From Xanthobacteraceae bacterium (lineage in GTDB: Bacteria > Pseudomonadota > Alphaproteobacteria > Rhizobiales > Xanthobacteraceae), in NCBI GenBank assembly GCA_022844205.1, contig JALHMF010000001.1:583023-647022 (forward strand): a DNA stretch of 64,000 bases, read 5' to 3'. The notes beneath the pieces are model-generated. The model made no database searches. It had not been told where the DNA came from and saw nothing but the letters and a program-made list of their open reading frames with translations. Positions 24,540 to 33,479 of this stretch are shown here, piece by piece (positions within the stretch are counted from its first letter, which is position 1; the number at the start of each line of letters is the position of its first letter). The translations under genes and the position numbers were made by a program.

Positions 24540-26336
24540 ATGTCCCTTGATCCCACGATGAAGCTGCCCGCCGGTGCCAAGACCGCCGCGGAACACACCA
24601 CGCCGACCGGCATGCAGAGCGTACCGGACCTGTTCATGCGGCGCGCATTCTTCACGCTGCTTTGCCTCGCAACGACGGCCTGGCTGTGCTGGTGGCTCGC
24701 CAAAATTCTTGCCACGGACGGCTTCGGAGTCATCGATTTCATGATGGTCGTGGCATTTCTCACCAATGCGCCATGGATCGTGGTCGGGTTCTGGAATTCG
24801 GTGATCGGCTTCGCGCTGCTGCACTTCACGCGCGAGCCGCTGGAGAGCGTGCTCCCCGTTGCCGCCGACCGCCGCGCGAACGATCCGGTGAATATGCGTG
24901 TCGCGATTCTAATGACCGTGCGGAACGAAGATCCCGCGCGCGCCGCCGCGCGTCTGCGCGTGGTGAAGGCAAGTCTCGACAAGACGGGGTTCGGCGACAA
25001 TTTCGATTATTTCGTGTTGAGCGACTCCTCTCGTCCTGAAGTGATCGCGGAAGAGGAAGCGACCTTCGCGGCCTGGCGCCGGGAATTTTCCAATCCGGAT
25101 CGCATGGTCTATCGCCACCGCGAAAGAAACACCGGCTTCAAGGCCGGCAACGTCCGCGACTTCTGCGAGCGCTGGGGACCGAAATACGAGATCATGATCC
25201 CGCTCGACGCCGACAGCCTGATGACCGGCACGTCGATTGTGCGGCTGGTACGCGTGATGCAGGCAAGCCCGAAGCTCGGCATTTTGCAGAGCCTTGTTGT
25301 CGGCATGCCGAGTCCGAGCTTTTTCGCGCGCGTGTTTCAGTTCGGCATGCGTCATGCGATGCGCTCCTTCACCACCGGCAGCGCCTGGTGGCACGCGGAC
25401 TGCGGACCATTCTGGGGTCACAACGCGGCGGTCCGCATCGCGCCGTTCACCGAACACTGCAAATTGCCGGACCTGCCGGGCAAGCCGCCGTTCGGCGGGC
25501 ACATCCTTTCGCACGACCAGATCGAAGCGATCATGATGCGCAAGGCCGGTTTTGAGGTGCGCGTGCTGCCGGAAGAAGAAGGCAGCTATGAGGAAAATCC
25601 GCCGGCACTGCCGGATTTCATGGTGCGCGACCTGCGCTGGTGTCAGGGCAACCTCCAATACTTCAAGCTCGTCGGCCTGCCGAAGCTGCCGGCCAGCCGG
25701 TTCAATATCCTGTTCGCGATCCAGATGTTCATCGGGGTTGCGGGACTGATCCTGTTCGTTCTGCTGGCGGCGATTTCTGCGGTGCTGTGGCCGTCCAGCG
25801 TTGCCTTCCCCGTGGTTTCGGCGCTCGCTTTCTATCTCGTCTGGCTGTTCTTGTATTTCGCCCCGAAATTCGCCGGCGTCGCCGACGCGATCATCCGCTC
25901 GCCGCGCCACTACGGCGGCATCGGCCGCCTGCTTGGCGGCGGATTGCTGGAGACGGTGTTTACGTTCATGCTCGTGCCCATCTCTATGGTGGGTCAGACC
26001 ATCTTCATGGTGGCGCTCGCCTTCGGGAAAATGGTGCATTGGGACGCGCAGCGCCGCGACCGCTATCGCCTTGCCTGGAGCGAGGCGTTCAAGGTGCTGT
26101 GGCCGCATACGCTGTTTGGCTTGGCGATCCTCGCACTGCTCGTCATCGGCAATCCATCCGCGATCCCGTGGTTTCTTCCGTTCCTGACCGGTCTGGTGCT
26201 TTCGATACCGTTCGCGGTGTTCACGGCTTCGCCCGAACTCGGTGCGTGGGCGGCGAAAGCGAAGCTCTGCGCGATCCCGGAAGAGTTCGAGACGCTGCCG
26301 GAGATCGCGGCGCTCGAATCTTCCCAAGCCCACTGA
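24540..26336 (+). CDS. opgH: Glucans biosynthesis glucosyltransferase H
   Basis: 598-aa membrane glucosyltransferase (GT2, OpgH/MdoH) that builds the beta-1,2-glucan backbone of osmoregulated periplasmic glucans from UDP-glucose. Two N-terminal helices (about residues 35-95) are followed by the catalytic loop: ILMTVRNEDP, PLDADSLM (DxD), HDQIEAIMMR and RDLRWCQGNLQ (the Q/R-x-x-RW-type motif). The C-terminus has about five helices. It is shorter than E. coli OpgH, lacking the long N-terminal cytoplasmic region. A GTG at 24504 with GGAAGG nearby is an alternative start. No opgG lies beside it; an FkbM methyltransferase gene follows 7 nt later. Confidence 0.92.
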   Translation: MSLDPTMKLPAGAKTAAEHTTPTGMQSVPDLFMRRAFFTLLCLATTAWLCWWLAKILATDGFGVIDFMMVVAFLTNAPWIVVGFWNSVIGFALLHFTREPLESVLPVAADRRANDPVNMRVAILMTVRNEDPARAAARLRVVKASLDKTGFGDNFDYFVLSDSSRPEVIAEEEATFAAWRREFSNPDRMVYRHRERNTGFKAGNVRDFCERWGPKYEIMIPLDADSLMTGTSIVRLVRVMQASPKLGILQSLVVGMPSPSFFARVFQFGMRHAMRSFTTGSAWWHADCGPFWGHNAAVRIAPFTEHCKLPDLPGKPPFGGHILSHDQIEAIMMRKAGFEVRVLPEEEGSYEENPPALPDFMVRDLRWCQGNLQYFKLVGLPKLPASRFNILFAIQMFIGVAGLILFVLLAAISAVLWPSSVAFPVVSALAFYLVWLFLYFAPKFAGVADAIIRSPRHYGGIGRLLGGGLLETVFTFMLVPISMVGQTIFMVALAFGKMVHWDAQRRDRYRLAWSEAFKVLWPHTLFGLAILALLVIGNPSAIPWFLPFLTGLVLSIPFAVFTASPELGAWAAKAKLCAIPEEFETLPEIAALESSQAH

Positions 26337-26343
26337 GGCGCAT

Positions 26344-27126
26344 TTGTCCGACGCTCTCGATACGATCCGCGGGGTCATCCGGTCGCTGCGCATTTATTAT
26401 GGCGATCCCGCGCGCAAGCAGACGATAGACGCGATGCATGCGCGTTTCCTGAAGAGGGGCGACCTCGCCTTCGACATCGGCTCGCATGTCGGCGACCGCG
26501 TAGCGTCGTTTCGCAGGCTGGGCGCGCGCGTGGTGGCGCTGGAGCCGCAACCGGCACTTGTGCGCACATTGCGCGTGCTGTTCGCGCTCGACCGCAAGGT
26601 CAGGATCGAGGCCGCGGCGGTCGGGCGTGCGGCCGGTGAGATCGAGCTGAACCTCAATCTGAAAAATCCGACGGTCGCCACCGCTTCGGACGATTTCATC
26701 AAGGCTGCGGACGGCGCCCTCGGCTGGGAAGAGCAGCGCTGGACCCGCAAGCTCAAAGTTCCGATGACGACGCTCGATGCGCTGATTGCAAAGCACGGCA
26801 CGCCGCAATTCGTGAAGATCGACGTCGAGGGTTTCGAGGACGAAGTCCTCGCCGGTCTCTCGCAGCCTTTGGCTGCGCTGTCGCTCGAGTTCACCACCAT
26901 CCAGCGCGATGTCGCAGTTCGCGCGATTGAACGGCTCGCCGCCGCCGCACCCTACCGCTTCAACGCCTCGCTCGGCGAAAACCAGCGCTTCGAACATGAG
27001 ACCGCACTGGATGCCGCGGGGATCACGGCCTGGCTGAGCGATCTGCCGCTCGCAGCCAATTCCGGCGACATCTTTGCAAGCCTGAACGCCTCGGCACTCG
27101 GACCTGCAAATCCGCGGGCCAATTGA
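26344..27126 (+). CDS. FkbM-family methyltransferase
   Basis: 260-aa SAM-dependent methyltransferase of the FkbM type. LAFDIGSHVGDRVASFRRLGA is motif I, VVALEPQPALV the acidic loop, FVKIDVEGFEDEVLAG the hallmark FkbM motif, and LSLEFTTIQ the late motif. Such enzymes O-methylate sugars and small molecules. The TTG at 26344 has GAGG 5 nt upstream and begins 7 nt after the opgH stop. The pairing suggests methylation of periplasmic glucans or another glycan; this is inferred. The stop codon falls inside a perfect FixK-type box. Confidence 0.85.
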   Translation: MSDALDTIRGVIRSLRIYYGDPARKQTIDAMHARFLKRGDLAFDIGSHVGDRVASFRRLGARVVALEPQPALVRTLRVLFALDRKVRIEAAAVGRAAGEIELNLNLKNPTVATASDDFIKAADGALGWEEQRWTRKLKVPMTTLDALIAKHGTPQFVKIDVEGFEDEVLAGLSQPLAALSLEFTTIQRDVAVRAIERLAAAAPYRFNASLGENQRFEHETALDAAGITAWLSDLPLAANSGDIFASLNASALGPANPRAN

Positions 27127-27136
27127 TCCAGATCAA
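27123..27136 (+). promoter_or_regulatory. Perfect FNR/FixK box upstream of pcaHG
   Basis: TTGAT-CCAG-ATCAA, all ten fixed bases present, overlaps the stop of the FkbM gene and lies 116 bp before the pcaH start. No -10 hexamer sits at class II distance (about 27158-27164 is GC-rich). A TATATC at 27197-27202 would put the box near -80, a distance seen for class I FNR sites, and repression is also possible. The sequence match is strong but its function is uncertain. Confidence 0.6.
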
Positions 27137-27251
27137 CCAACCGGTCCGTTCCATGCCGTCCCGCGAACGGGTATAGCCGCGACATTCAGCCAAGCGTATA
27201 TCTTCGAAAAGTGGATGTAATGCTTGGGAACAATTGTCCCTGGAGGACGCC

Positions 27252-27956
27252 GTGATCGATCCCGTTCCGTACAAGCCCGAGGAAGAAGGCGTCTGGCCGC
27301 CGACATTGTTTCCGCCCTACACCTCGACGGTGAAGCGCGCGCCGCGCCAGCCGCTCGTCTATATTCCGCAGACGCTTTCGGAAGTGACCGGGCCGGTTTA
27401 CGGCCACAGCAAACTCGCGGTCGACGATCACGACCTGACAAAACACCATAAGGGCGAACCGCTGGGCGAGCGCATTATCGTGACCGGCCGCGTGCTGGGG
27501 GACGATGGCTGTCCCGTTCCCAACACGCTGGTGGAAATCTGGCAATGCAACGCCGCCGGCCGCTACCGGCATCATGGCGATCAGCACGACGCGCCGCTCG
27601 ATCCGAATTTCTCCGGCGGCGGCCGCGTGCTGACCGACGCGCAAGGCAATTACAAATTCATCACGATCAAGCCGGGCGCCTATCCGTGGCGCAACCACCA
27701 GAACGCCTGGCGGCCGGCGCATATCCATTTTTCGCTGTTCGGTCCTGCTTTCGTGACCCGGCTCGTGACCCAGATGTTCTTCCCCGGCGATCCGCTGCTG
27801 GCACTCGACCCGATCATGATGAGCGTCCCCGATCCGGTTGCTCGCGACCGCATGATCTGCAAGTTCGATATCGGCTTGACCAAGCCGGAATGGGCGCTTG
27901 GCTACCGGCACGACATCGTTCTGCGCGGCCGCAACGCGACTCCGATGGAGCACTGA
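27252..27956 (+). CDS. pcaH: Protocatechuate 3,4-dioxygenase beta subunit
   Basis: 234-aa iron-binding subunit of the intradiol dioxygenase that opens protocatechuate to 3-carboxy-cis,cis-muconate with O2. The ligand pattern is visible: a Tyr in NAAGRYRHHGDQ, a Tyr in GAYPWRNH, and the His pair in WRPAHIHFS. GQCPVPNT-type strand DDGCPVPNTLVEIWQCNA is the core signature. GTG 27252 has GGAGG 6 nt upstream; a TTG at 27234 is in frame. The alpha-subunit gene starts 1 nt after its stop. No other pca genes are in the window, so the pathway must continue elsewhere. Confidence 0.95.
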   Translation: MIDPVPYKPEEEGVWPPTLFPPYTSTVKRAPRQPLVYIPQTLSEVTGPVYGHSKLAVDDHDLTKHHKGEPLGERIIVTGRVLGDDGCPVPNTLVEIWQCNAAGRYRHHGDQHDAPLDPNFSGGGRVLTDAQGNYKFITIKPGAYPWRNHQNAWRPAHIHFSLFGPAFVTRLVTQMFFPGDPLLALDPIMMSVPDPVARDRMICKFDIGLTKPEWALGYRHDIVLRGRNATPMEH

Positions 27957-27957
27957 C

Positions 27958-28527
27958 GTGTCGAAGCAGACGCCGTCGCAGACGGTCGGCCCTTTCTTTC
28001 ATCTGGACCTGCCTTTCGAAGGCGGCGACGTACTGGTTACCGCAAACACCAAGGGCGAGCGCATCCTGTTGGAGGGCCGCGTTGTCGATGGCGACGGCGA
28101 GCCGCTGAACGATGCGCTGATCGAAATCTGGCAGGCGAATGCGGAAGGCCGCTATGACCATCCGGAGGATGCGCAGGAAAAGCAGATCGATCCGGAATTC
28201 CATGGCTGGGGCCGCTGTCCGACCAGCCAGGATGGCGTGTATCGCTTCCAGACAGTACGCCCCGGCCCGGTTCCGGGCCCCGGCAATACGCTGCAGGCGC
28301 CGCATATCAATGTCATCGTTTTCGCGCGCGGCATGTTGCGGCATCTCACGACGCGGGTTTATTTTGAAGGCGAGGCCTTGAATGCAGACGATCCAATTCT
28401 TGCGCGCGTAACCGATACGAAACGCCGCGAAACGCTGATCGCCAAAAAGCAAAACGGCGGGTCAGCGGTCTACCGTTTCGACATCGTGCTCCAGGGCGCA
28501 AACGAGACGGTTTTCTTCGCCGCCTGA
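27958..28527 (+). CDS. pcaG: Protocatechuate 3,4-dioxygenase alpha subunit
   Basis: 189-aa non-catalytic subunit that pairs with PcaH in the (alpha-beta)n dioxygenase. It begins with SKQTPSQTVGPFFHLDLPF, the standard PcaG opening, and has ALIEIWQANAEGRYDHP and HINVIVFARGMLRHLTTRVYF, where the iron His of the beta subunit are replaced. The GTG at 27958 follows the pcaH stop by one base, so translation is probably coupled. The gene ends before a 349-bp intergenic stretch that leads to the TRAP transporter genes. Confidence 0.95.
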   Translation: MSKQTPSQTVGPFFHLDLPFEGGDVLVTANTKGERILLEGRVVDGDGEPLNDALIEIWQANAEGRYDHPEDAQEKQIDPEFHGWGRCPTSQDGVYRFQTVRPGPVPGPGNTLQAPHINVIVFARGMLRHLTTRVYFEGEALNADDPILARVTDTKRRETLIAKKQNGGSAVYRFDIVLQGANETVFFAA

Positions 28528-28876
28528 ATCTCGGCTGCTATTTCCGTCAACGAAAACAACTTGAGCGCGTGGCGGTTTTCCTGCTTGAATTTAGGGCAGC
28601 AAGCACAGCCCTTCGTATGGCGTTCAATTACACCAAGCACAGCACCTTATTCCTTTGCGTGTGCATGATAATTGGGCCTGTTTCCATGCTTTTCGGGGAA
28701 GTAGAACTATTGGATACCCAATCGAATTGGTGCAGTGCAGGATAATGAAAACTTGCCCGCCCCCATTACGAATTTGCTAGAGTGCCGCCGAGTGCGCGAC
28801 GAACGTGCACCGCCAATTGCGCGGCGTTAGATCGCGTTCTCCATCGTCGACGATGGTTTTCTCTAGGGAGGATTAC
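28528..28876 (+). promoter_or_regulatory. Intergenic region upstream of the TRAP operon, with a perfect palindrome
   Basis: This 349-bp stretch has no gene. It carries the leader of the TRAP operon. A perfect 16-bp palindrome, CCATCGTCGACGATGG, lies at 28841-28856 and is followed by TTTT. The ribosome binding site TAGGGAGGA comes next, then ATG at 28877. The palindrome could be a repressor operator (GntR- or LacI-type regulators commonly control TRAP operons) or an attenuator hairpin. A weak -35/-10 pair (TTGCCC at 28753; GCTAGA at 28776) is possible but not convincing. Confidence 0.5.
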
Positions 28877-30013
28877 ATGACCAAGAAGATTCGGACGCCC
28901 GAAGCCGGGCGCCGTAAGTTTTTGAAAACTGCTGGCCTTGCCGGTGCTGCTGCCGCGGCGACCATTGCGATGCCGCAGATTTCGCGCGCCCAGACCGTAG
29001 CCCTGAAGATGCAGGGTTCGTGGGGTGCGAAAGACGTCTTCAACGAAATGGCGCAGGACTACGTTGAACGCGTCAACAAGATGGCCAGCGGCCGTCTCAA
29101 GATCGACTACCTCGTCGGTGGCGCGGTCGTGCATCCGTTCCAGGTGCTCGATGGCGTGCATGGCGGTCAGATCGATGCAGCGCATACCGTGACTGTGTAC
29201 TGGTACGGCAAGCACAAGGCAGCTTCGCTGTTCGGCACCGGCCCGGTGTTCGGCTTCAACGCCAACGAAGGCCTCGGCTGGATTCACAACGGCGGCGGCA
29301 AGGAATTGTTCGAAGAACTCCAGACGCAGATCATGAAGATCAACGTCAAGAGCTTCTTCGCGATGCCGATGCCGACCCAGCCGCTGGGCTGGTTCAAGAA
29401 GCCGGTGACGTCCGCGAACGACGTGAAGGGCCTCAAGTACCGCACCGTCGGTCTCGCGGCCGACCTTCACCAGGCGATGGGCATGTCCGTCGCGCAGCTT
29501 CCGGGCGGCGAAATCGTGCCCGCCATGGAACGCGGCGTGATCGATGCGTTCGAATTCAACAACCCGACTTCCGACCGCCGCTTCGGCGCTCAGGACGTCG
29601 CCAAGAACTACATGATGGGCAGCCATCACCAGGCGACGGAATACTTCGAAATCATGTTCAACCGCACGAAGTTCAATTCGATGCCGACTGAAATCCAGGC
29701 GATCTGTCAGTACGGCGCAGAAGCCGTGTCTTCGGCCAACGAGTGGAAGGCTTACGACTACTACTCGAAGGACATGCAAGAGCTGATCAACAAGGACAAG
29801 GTCAATGTGCTTCGTACGCCGCAGGGCATTTTCGACGCACAGATCAAGGCTTGGGACGGACTGATCGTCGAGCTGGCGAAGGATCCGTTCATGAAGAAGG
29901 TGATGGACTCGCAGAAAGAGTGGGTCCGCCGCGTAGTCCATTACACGCAGTTGAACGCCACCGATTATAAGGGTGCGTTCAACCACCACTTCCCGGGCGT
30001 CCTGAAGATGTAA
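28877..30013 (+). CDS. TRAP transporter substrate-binding protein (DctP family)
   Basis: 378-aa periplasmic binding protein. A twin-arginine signal (GRRKFLKTAGLAGAAAAAT) ends near residue 38. The mature part has the DctP fold: KYRTVG holds the conserved carboxylate-binding Arg, and PGGEIVPAMERGVIDAFEF is the family block. FNNPTSDRRFGAQ and the Tyr/Trp-rich pocket resemble the TakP/alpha-keto-acid group. Substrates of this type are organic acids. Strong TAGGGAGGA precedes the ATG. Stem-loops behind the gene (30022-30074) would favour higher expression than the membrane subunits. Confidence 0.93.
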   Translation: MTKKIRTPEAGRRKFLKTAGLAGAAAAATIAMPQISRAQTVALKMQGSWGAKDVFNEMAQDYVERVNKMASGRLKIDYLVGGAVVHPFQVLDGVHGGQIDAAHTVTVYWYGKHKAASLFGTGPVFGFNANEGLGWIHNGGGKELFEELQTQIMKINVKSFFAMPMPTQPLGWFKKPVTSANDVKGLKYRTVGLAADLHQAMGMSVAQLPGGEIVPAMERGVIDAFEFNNPTSDRRFGAQDVAKNYMMGSHHQATEYFEIMFNRTKFNSMPTEIQAICQYGAEAVSSANEWKAYDYYSKDMQELINKDKVNVLRTPQGIFDAQIKAWDGLIVELAKDPFMKKVMDSQKEWVRRVVHYTQLNATDYKGAFNHHFPGVLKM

Positions 30014-30021
30014 TCACTACG

Positions 30022-30074
30022 GCAGCACATCCGTGCTGCTTGCTATTGGAGAGGGCGGCGCCATAGCGCCGCCC
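30022..30074 (+). terminator. Tandem stem-loops between binding-protein and membrane-subunit genes
   Basis: Two perfect hairpins: GCAGCAC-ATCC-GTGCTGC (30022-30039) and GGGCGGCGC-CATA-GCGCCGCCC (30053-30074). There is no U-run. They sit in the 127-bp gap after the binding-protein gene. Such structures usually protect the upstream mRNA segment or partly stop transcription, so that the binding protein exceeds the permease. Confidence 0.65.
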
Positions 30075-30140
30075 AATCCTGCATTTGGGGGGATGCGTAT
30101 ATCTTCGGATTTACGCGCTTAAGTCGCAAAGTGGGGCACC

Positions 30141-30737
30141 ATGAATCGTTTTCTTTTCGCGATCGATTCGCTCAGCACCTGGGTAGGTAAGGCGTTCGGC
30201 TGGCTGATCCTCGTGCTCACGTTCGGCATCAGCTACGAAGTCTTCGTCCGCTATGTGCTCGGCAAGCCGACGACATGGGCGTTCGACTTCAGCTACATCA
30301 ATTATGGTGCGCTGTTTTTGATGTGCGGCGCCTATGCCCTGGCTCGTAACGGTCATGTGCGCGCGGACGTATTTTACCGCTTCTGGCAGCCGCGCACGCA
30401 GGCGAAATTCGATCTTGTACTCTACATCATCTTCTTTTTGCCGGCGGTCCTGGCCCTGATCTATTCGGGCTGGAATTACGCTGCGGCGTCGATCCGTTTT
30501 CGCGAAGTCAGTATTTTCAGTCCTGCCGGCGTTCCGGTGTTCCCGCTCAAGACCCTGATTCCGGTAACCGGCGTGTTCCTTCTTTTACAGGGCATCGCGG
30601 AAATCATCCGTTGCATCCTCTGCATCAAGACCGGGCAGTGGCCGCAACGCCTGCATGACGTGGAAGAAACCGAAAGCGTGATCATGCATGAGAAAGCGCA
30701 TATGGACAGTGCCGCCTCCAAGAAGAAGGGGGCCTGA
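30141..30737 (+). CDS. TRAP transporter small membrane subunit (DctQ family)
   Basis: 198-aa protein with four predicted membrane helices and the DctQ features: FGWLILVLTFGISYEVFVRY in the first helix, FLMCGAYALARNGHVRADVFY (the family block with the conserved His and Arg), and a charged C-terminal tail (about residues 165-198). It supports the large DctM subunit in Na+-coupled uptake. ATG 30141 lies after a short GGGGCACC leader. DctM begins 2 nt after its stop, indicating one transcript and a fixed subunit ratio. Confidence 0.9.
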   Translation: MNRFLFAIDSLSTWVGKAFGWLILVLTFGISYEVFVRYVLGKPTTWAFDFSYINYGALFLMCGAYALARNGHVRADVFYRFWQPRTQAKFDLVLYIIFFLPAVLALIYSGWNYAAASIRFREVSIFSPAGVPVFPLKTLIPVTGVFLLLQGIAEIIRCILCIKTGQWPQRLHDVEETESVIMHEKAHMDSAASKKKGA

Positions 30738-30739
30738 TT

Positions 30740-32089
30740 ATGACCGATCCGCAGGTCGGCATGTTGATGCTGGGTTTGTTCATCTTCATCATCATGCTTG
30801 GATTTCCGATCGCCTTCACGCTGATCGCGATGGGCGTCGGCTTCGGCTACTACGCCTATTATACACCGGGACAAGATATCACTCAGAACCGCATATTCAC
30901 GCAGCTCGTGTTCAAGGCCTTCGAGGTGGCGTCGAACGACGTGCTGGTGGCGGTCCCGCTATTCCTCTTCATGGGGTATCTGGTGGAACGCGCGAACATT
31001 CTGGATCGCCTGTTCCACTCGCTGCAGATCTCGCTGAAGAACGTGCCCGGCGCGCTCGCCGTGGCCACGATGCTTACCTGCGCGATGTTCGCGACCGCGA
31101 CCGGCATTGTGGGCGCCGTCGTCACGCTGATGGGGTTGCTGGCGTTCCCGGCGATGCTGCGAGCGGGCTATGATGTGAAGCTCTCCGCGGGTGTCGTCTG
31201 CGCTGGCGGTTGCCTCGGCATCCTGATCCCGCCGAGCATCCTGCTCATCGTCTATGCGGCCACGGCCGGCATTTCAGCGGTGAAGCTCTATGCGGCGGCG
31301 TTTCTGCCGGGCTTCCTGCTCACGTTCTTCTATGTGGTCTATATCATCATCCGCGCGATGCTGAATCCGAAGCTGGCGCCGAAACTGCCGAAAGAGCAGA
31401 CGGATATTCCGATCTCGGAAGTTATATCCGCGCTGGCGACCTCATTTCTCCCGCTCGCGCTGCTGATCATGTGCGTGCTGGGTGCGATCCTGTTCGGACT
31501 GGCGACGCCATCGGAAGCGGCGGGCATCGGCGCGCTCGGCGCCATCTTGCTGGCGCTCATGTACGGTTCGCTGACCTACACGATGGTTCGCGACTCGGTA
31601 TATCTGACCGCGCGCGCGACCGCGATGGTGTGCTGGCTGTTCGTCGGCTCATGGACCTTCTCGTCGGTCTTCGCCTATCTCGGCGGGCAGGCGGTGGTCG
31701 AGCAGTTCTTCCTCAGCCTCAACCTGTCGCAGACGGGCTTCCTGTTGTTGACGCAGACGCTGATCTTCCTCCTGGGCTGGCCGCTGGAATGGACCGAGAT
31801 CATCGTGATCTTCGTGCCGATCTTCCTGCCCCTGCTGGATGATTTCGGCGTCGATCCGATCTTCTTCGGCATCCTTGTGGCATTGAATACCCAAACGGCT
31901 TTCAACACGCCACCGGTGGCAATGGCAGCCTTCTACCTGAAGGGGGTTGCGCCGCCGCATGTGAAACTCTCGGACATCTTCAACGGTTCGCTGCCGTTTG
32001 TGTTCATGGTCTTCCTCACCATGATTCTCGTGTACGTATTCCCCGGCATCGCGCTTTGGCTGCCGGATTATCTGTACACGCCACGCTGA
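30740..32089 (+). CDS. TRAP transporter large membrane subunit (DctM family)
   Basis: 449-aa integral membrane protein, the ion-coupled transport subunit. It has about 12-13 helices and DctM motifs: GFPIAFTLIAMGVGF, VAVPLFLFMGYLVERA, GGCLGILIPPSILLIVYA and LNTQTAFNTPPVAMAAFYL. Together with the binding protein and DctQ it makes a full tripartite transporter. An amidase gene follows after 31 bp, which hints that the substrate may be an amide or an acid related to the amidase product. Confidence 0.94.
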   Translation: MTDPQVGMLMLGLFIFIIMLGFPIAFTLIAMGVGFGYYAYYTPGQDITQNRIFTQLVFKAFEVASNDVLVAVPLFLFMGYLVERANILDRLFHSLQISLKNVPGALAVATMLTCAMFATATGIVGAVVTLMGLLAFPAMLRAGYDVKLSAGVVCAGGCLGILIPPSILLIVYAATAGISAVKLYAAAFLPGFLLTFFYVVYIIIRAMLNPKLAPKLPKEQTDIPISEVISALATSFLPLALLIMCVLGAILFGLATPSEAAGIGALGAILLALMYGSLTYTMVRDSVYLTARATAMVCWLFVGSWTFSSVFAYLGGQAVVEQFFLSLNLSQTGFLLLTQTLIFLLGWPLEWTEIIVIFVPIFLPLLDDFGVDPIFFGILVALNTQTAFNTPPVAMAAFYLKGVAPPHVKLSDIFNGSLPFVFMVFLTMILVYVFPGIALWLPDYLYTPR

Positions 32090-32120
32090 CCGGCGCGGGC
32101 TAACGGCAAGGGTTGCAACG

Positions 32121-33479
32121 ATGAGTTTGGGGGCGCTGAGCCTTTGCGAAGCGGCGGAGCACATCCGTGAAGGCCGGCTCAAATCGGTCGAGCTTGTATC
32201 CGACTGCCTGAAACGCATCGACGAAGTCGACGGCACCGTAAAGGCCTGGGCGCATCTCGACCGCGATCACGCGCTCATGCGGGCCCAGGCTGCCGACGAT
32301 ATCCGTGCGGCGGGAAAGAATATCGGCCCCCTGCATGGTGTGCCGGTCGGCATCAAGGACATCTTCGACACCCGCGATTATCCGACCGAACTCGGCTCTC
32401 CCATCTGGGAGGGCAGGACACCGAGAGAAGATGCGTTCGCCGTTGCGAAACTGCGCGCGGCGGGCGCCATCATTCTCGGCAAGACGGTAACCACCGAATA
32501 CGCCTATTTTTTCCCCGGCAAGACGACCAATCCGCACGACAGCACCCGCACGCCGGGCGGCTCCTCCAGCGGCTCCGCCGCGGCCGTCGCCTCGTTCATG
32601 GTGCCGGGTGCCATCGGCTCACAGACCAACGGCTCCGTGATCCGGCCGGCGTCTTTCTGCGGTGTGGTCGGTTTCAAGCCGACGCATGGCCTGATCCCGC
32701 GCACCGGAGCGCTGCTTTTGTCGCGTGCGCTCGATCACGTCGGCACGTTTGGCCGTACGGTGCAGGATGTGGCCCTGCTTGCCGAAGTGATGGCGGGCGC
32801 GGACGATGAGGACCCGGACACAAGACCGGTTGCCCGTCCGCCCTTCGCTGAAGTGGCGGTGAGCCAACCGCCGCTGCCCCCGCGCTTGGCGTTCGTGAAG
32901 TCGCCGGTCTGGAATCTGACCGAAGCGGACACGCGCGAGGCATTCGCGGGTCTGGTGGAGCTGCTTGGTGAAAGCGTGTCAGAGGTCGAACTCGGACCGA
33001 GCTTCGATCGCGTCGTGGACATGCAAAAAGTGATCATGGAAGTTGAAATGGCGCACAATCTGCGCCGCGACTACGACAAGGGCAGCGACCGTTTGAGCCC
33101 GCAACTCCGGCAGTTGATCGAGCGCGGCCGCGCCTTCAAGGCGATCGACTATGCCGGGGCGCTCGCCGGCATCGGCCCGGCCAATCAAGCCATCGACGGT
33201 ATTTTCGACGAATACGACGCGATCATCACGCCGGCTGCGACAGGGGCCGCCCCCAAGGGACTGGAGAGCACCGGGAATCCTGTATTCTGCACGATCTGGA
33301 CCTATCTGGGGGCTCCCGCGGTGACCGTGCCCCTGTTGCAATCGGAATCGGGCATGCCGATCGGCGTGCAGCTTGTCGGACGCCGGGGAAACGACGCACG
33401 GCTCTTGCGCACGGCCAACTGGTTGGTCAAAACTGCAACGAAGAAGGGCCGCAAGAAGGGCGGCAAGGGAAAATCGTAA
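32121..33479 (+). CDS. Amidase signature family enzyme
   Basis: 452-aa Ser-cisSer-Lys hydrolase. The catalytic Lys is K79 in GVPVGIKDIF, the cis-Ser lies in TPGGSSSGSAAAVAS (about residues 148-150) and the nucleophile is probably Ser172 in QTNGSVIRPAS. The usual GG-x-S-x-R reads NGSVIR here, a common variant. It hydrolyses an amide, substrate unknown. The position behind a TRAP transporter suggests a catabolic amidase rather than GatA, and no gatB or gatC is present. The C-terminal tail is Lys/Gly-rich. Its stop overlaps the start of the next small gene (TAATG). Confidence 0.9.
   Translation: MSLGALSLCEAAEHIREGRLKSVELVSDCLKRIDEVDGTVKAWAHLDRDHALMRAQAADDIRAAGKNIGPLHGVPVGIKDIFDTRDYPTELGSPIWEGRTPREDAFAVAKLRAAGAIILGKTVTTEYAYFFPGKTTNPHDSTRTPGGSSSGSAAAVASFMVPGAIGSQTNGSVIRPASFCGVVGFKPTHGLIPRTGALLLSRALDHVGTFGRTVQDVALLAEVMAGADDEDPDTRPVARPPFAEVAVSQPPLPPRLAFVKSPVWNLTEADTREAFAGLVELLGESVSEVELGPSFDRVVDMQKVIMEVEMAHNLRRDYDKGSDRLSPQLRQLIERGRAFKAIDYAGALAGIGPANQAIDGIFDEYDAIITPAATGAAPKGLESTGNPVFCTIWTYLGAPAVTVPLLQSESGMPIGVQLVGRRGNDARLLRTANWLVKTATKKGRKKGGKGKS

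Noticed and set aside
24909-26393. Long minus-strand open frame (494 codons) opposite opgH
   Set aside because: It mirrors opgH codons, is full of Arg, His and Gln, and has no motif or ribosome binding site.
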